In this document: in pieces, positions 16,050-17,199 of the stretch
Numbering within the stretch: position 1 is the first letter of the stretch
Layout: every line of letters begins with the position of its first letter
NCBI GenBank assembly: GCA_945788205.1
Contig: CALZLE010000218.1
Location: forward strand, 1 to 17,199
DNA length: 17,199 bases
Source: an uncultured Desulfuromonadales bacterium
GTDB taxonomy: Bacteria; Desulfobacterota; Desulfuromonadia; Desulfuromonadales; Geopsychrobacteraceae
Reading direction: 5' to 3'
Made by a program: the position numbers and the translations under genes
Notes under the pieces: model-generated
What the model was told of the DNA's origin: nothing
The model's input: the letters and a program-made list of their open reading frames with translations, nothing else
Databases searched by the model: none

Positions 16050-16208
16050 GACTATTTCCTTTTTCTAGAAGGCCCGTCGGTCATTATCGGGGCAGTTCTT
16101 ATTCGTATTGATCTCTAAAAAATCTGTTTTCAGTCTCAGGTCACCTAGGTCAGATTCCACTCAGAACCACCCCCTTTCAGCACGTCCAAAAATGTCTTCA
16201 AGAGCAAA
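16050..16208 (-). other. Leader segment between T-box terminator and leuA
   Basis: About 160 bp of untranslated leader with no gene. It contains a T-box-like sequence, GGGGTGGTTCTGAG (minus strand, 16160-16173), which matches 10 of 14 positions of the true T-box core, and further on a run of six T. It also has a direct repeat (TGACCT twice, in TGACCTAGGTGACCT). The leuA ribosome site AAGGA lies at its end. Confidence 0.5.
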
Positions 16209-16464
16209 ATAGAAAAAGCTCCCGCCCTGTAACAGGGGCGAGAGCTTGAATGCTTCGCGGTACCACCCTGATTCGACCCTGCCAAGTTGCAGCAAAATCC
16301 TTGATTATCCCTTTACGCAGGCTCACGGCAGAAACTAACCGATGGCTTCATCTCTGCAGCTCCAAGGCGAGTTCAGTAACTTTCCGTATCGGCTTGCAGC
16401 GACCGCCGACTCTCTTTAACGGAAAGGAATACTTACTACTCCTCTTCAACGCTTTTCGTTAGAA
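16209..16464 (-). promoter_or_regulatory. Leucine-specific T-box riboswitch leader
   Basis: The minus strand has the invariant T-box sequence AGGGTGGTACCGCG at 16256-16269, which pairs with the free CCA end of uncharged tRNA, followed by an intrinsic terminator. Upstream, Stem I shows the GAGTAGTAAG start, a distal hairpin with paired arms (around GTCGGCGG and AAGCCGAT), and the specifier region TGAACTCGCCTTGGAGC. I read the specifier as CTC, a leucine codon, at 16369-16371. This fits the downstream leuA gene. When leucine tRNA is uncharged, it should stabilise the antiterminator and let transcription proceed into leuACD. T-boxes are mainly a Firmicutes device, but leuA T-boxes are known from Deltaproteobacteria. 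The 5' end near 16464 is deduced from the promoter candidate. Confidence 0.93.
16213..16245 (-). terminator. T-box-controlled intrinsic terminator upstream of leuA
   Basis: On the minus strand the arms AGCTCTCGCCCCTG (16245-16232) and CAGGGCGGGAGCT (16230-16218 approximately) pair over 13 bp with one bulged C and one G-U pair, around a TTA loop, and are followed by TTTTT (16217-16213). It is mutually exclusive with the antiterminator built around the T-box sequence 11 bases before it. Confidence 0.9.
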
Positions 16465-16470
16465 TACGTG

Positions 16471-16499
16471 ATTCAACCGGAAAAGGCAGATCAAGTCAA
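16471..16499 (-). promoter_or_regulatory. Candidate promoter of the T-box-leuACD transcript
   Basis: On the minus strand TTGACT (-35, 16494-16499) is followed after 17 nt by TTGAAT (-10, 16471-16476). The start would fall near 16464, just before the T-box Stem I, as expected. The -10 is only a 4 of 6 match, so the exact site is uncertain. It lies within the 110 bases after the pssA stop, so the leu genes need not depend on read-through from pssA. Confidence 0.5.
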
Positions 16500-16572
16500 G
16501 TTGATTTTATGACCAGATCGCTCCCCGTTACTTTTTTTAGTTTCCCGGAACAGAATTATCAGCCAACAGAAG

Positions 16573-17199
16573 TTACTTGTTGGTCGTTGATACTTTTTTT
16601 AATTTCTGCTCTTGTCGACGCTTGAAGACATATCCCAACGGTCCAGAAGCCAAATAGACCATACCGATCACAAACAGCATAACTTCAGGCTTGGCGACAA
16701 TTACGATCAGAATCATGATCGCAGCGACCAGCATTGTAAAAGGCTGCCGTTTGAACAGATCAGGATCTTTAAGGGAAAAATACTTGATATTACTGACCAT
16801 CAGGAATGCGAGCAAAAAGACCAACAGGAGTACCGAGACCATTTTAATGGTTCCAGTCCCACCCAACTCGAAAAACAGCAAGACGCAGGTTGCGACAATA
16901 CTGGCGGCGGCCGGAATCGGCAGACCGACAAAACGCTTCGACTCCACTGTGTCGACCTGCACATTGAACCGGGCCAGACGTAGAGCGCCACAGACGACAT
17001 AAAGGAAAGCGGCCAACCAACCGAGCTTGCCGTAAGGCTTTAGCGCCCAGGTATACATCAGTACTCCCGGTGCAACGCCAAAGGCGACGACATCGGCCAG
17101 AGAGTCCATCTCCACCCCGAATTTGCTGGTCGTCCCGGTCATCCGGGCAACTTTACCATCTAACCCATCGAGGATAGCTGAGAGCAGAATAAACCAGGC
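16573..17199 (-). CDS. pssA: CDP-diacylglycerol-serine O-phosphatidyltransferase, N-terminus outside window
   Basis: 208 residues are visible and the frame stays open to the window edge, so the start lies beyond it. An in-frame ATG at 17142 is not the start, because it falls inside the catalytic motif. The enzyme makes phosphatidylserine from CDP-diacylglycerol and serine in the inner membrane, the first step to phosphatidylethanolamine. The full CDP-alcohol phosphatidyltransferase motif is present, counted from the window edge: Asp11, Asp14-Gly15, Ala18-Arg19, Gly28, Asp32 and Asp36 with the exact spacing. Several hydrophobic helices follow, for example around VVFVA-like stretches after residue 70 and two near the end, and the C-terminus is Lys-rich. 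The serine-specific assignment comes from overall resemblance (RLARFNV, GLPIPAAAS) and from the pssA-leuA order common in Geobacter relatives. Confidence 0.9.
   Translation of the reverse strand, partial: AWFILLSAILDGLDGKVARMTGTTSKFGVEMDSLADVVAFGVAPGVLMYTWALKPYGKLGWLAAFLYVVCGALRLARFNVQVDTVESKRFVGLPIPAAASIVATCVLLFFELGGTGTIKMVSVLLLVFLLAFLMVSNIKYFSLKDPDLFKRQPFTMLVAAIMILIVIVAKPEVMLFVIGMVYLASGPLGYVFKRRQEQKLKKVSTTNK

Noticed and set aside
16250..16462. A 70-codon open frame on the plus strand between leuA and pssA
   Set aside because: It lies fully antisense to the T-box leader, whose conserved elements explain the sequence.
16500..16572. A terminator for pssA just after its stop
   Set aside because: The only repeat, GTTCCGGGAAAC on the minus strand, is short and followed by A-rich, not T-rich, sequence.
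1..17199. Mobile elements, CRISPR arrays and tRNA genes
   Set aside because: No transposase or integrase-like protein, regularly spaced repeats or cloverleaf with CCA end was recognised on either strand by eye.

Overview
The window looks like chromosomal DNA of a bacterium from the Desulfuromonadales group (Geobacter/Pelobacter/Desulfuromonas relatives, Desulfobacterota in the wide sense). This is an inference from three things: the order pssA - T-box leader - leuA - leuC - leuD, a leucine T-box outside the Firmicutes, and moderate GC. No rRNA, tRNA, insertion sequence, phage gene or CRISPR array is visible.

Layout. The left edge (1-1666) carries two minus-strand genes: the N-terminal part of a SulP-type anion permease, cut by the window edge, and a fused alpha/beta hydrolase-OsmC protein. 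An intergenic stretch (1667-2060) holds divergent promoter candidates. Then a plus-strand operon of six genes fills 2061-12265: (1) a transglutaminase-like domain fused to a DUF2126 glutamine-synthetase-like amidoligase, (2) a circularly permuted ATP-grasp domain fused to an alpha-E domain, (3) a transglutaminase-like protein, (4) a second, free-standing circularly permuted ATP-grasp protein, (5) a free-standing alpha-E protein, and (6) a third transglutaminase-like protein. Most junctions are tight or overlapping (4 bp, 7 bp, 13-nt and 45-48-nt gaps), so the genes are probably co-transcribed. On the right, the minus strand carries pssA (its 5' end lies beyond the window), a leucine-specific T-box leader with its own promoter and terminator, then leuA, leuC and leuD. 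A terminator stem at 12586-12613 lies between the two convergent operons.

How the genes work together. The leu genes form the isopropylmalate part of leucine synthesis: LeuA condenses 2-oxoisovalerate with acetyl-CoA and LeuCD isomerises the product. The T-box reads uncharged leucine tRNA through a CUC specifier. leuB is not in the window. The six-gene operon encodes three predicted amide-forming enzymes (one GS-like, two ATP-grasp), two alpha-E partner domains and three papain-fold transglutaminase-like enzymes that could transfer or cleave amide bonds. This matches a predicted but largely uncharacterised peptide-synthesis or protein-tagging system known from comparative genomics. It is the most interesting part of the window: it appears as two parallel sets of parts, one fused and one unfused, and one ATP-grasp copy has a changed active-site region. 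The substrate and product cannot be read from the sequence.
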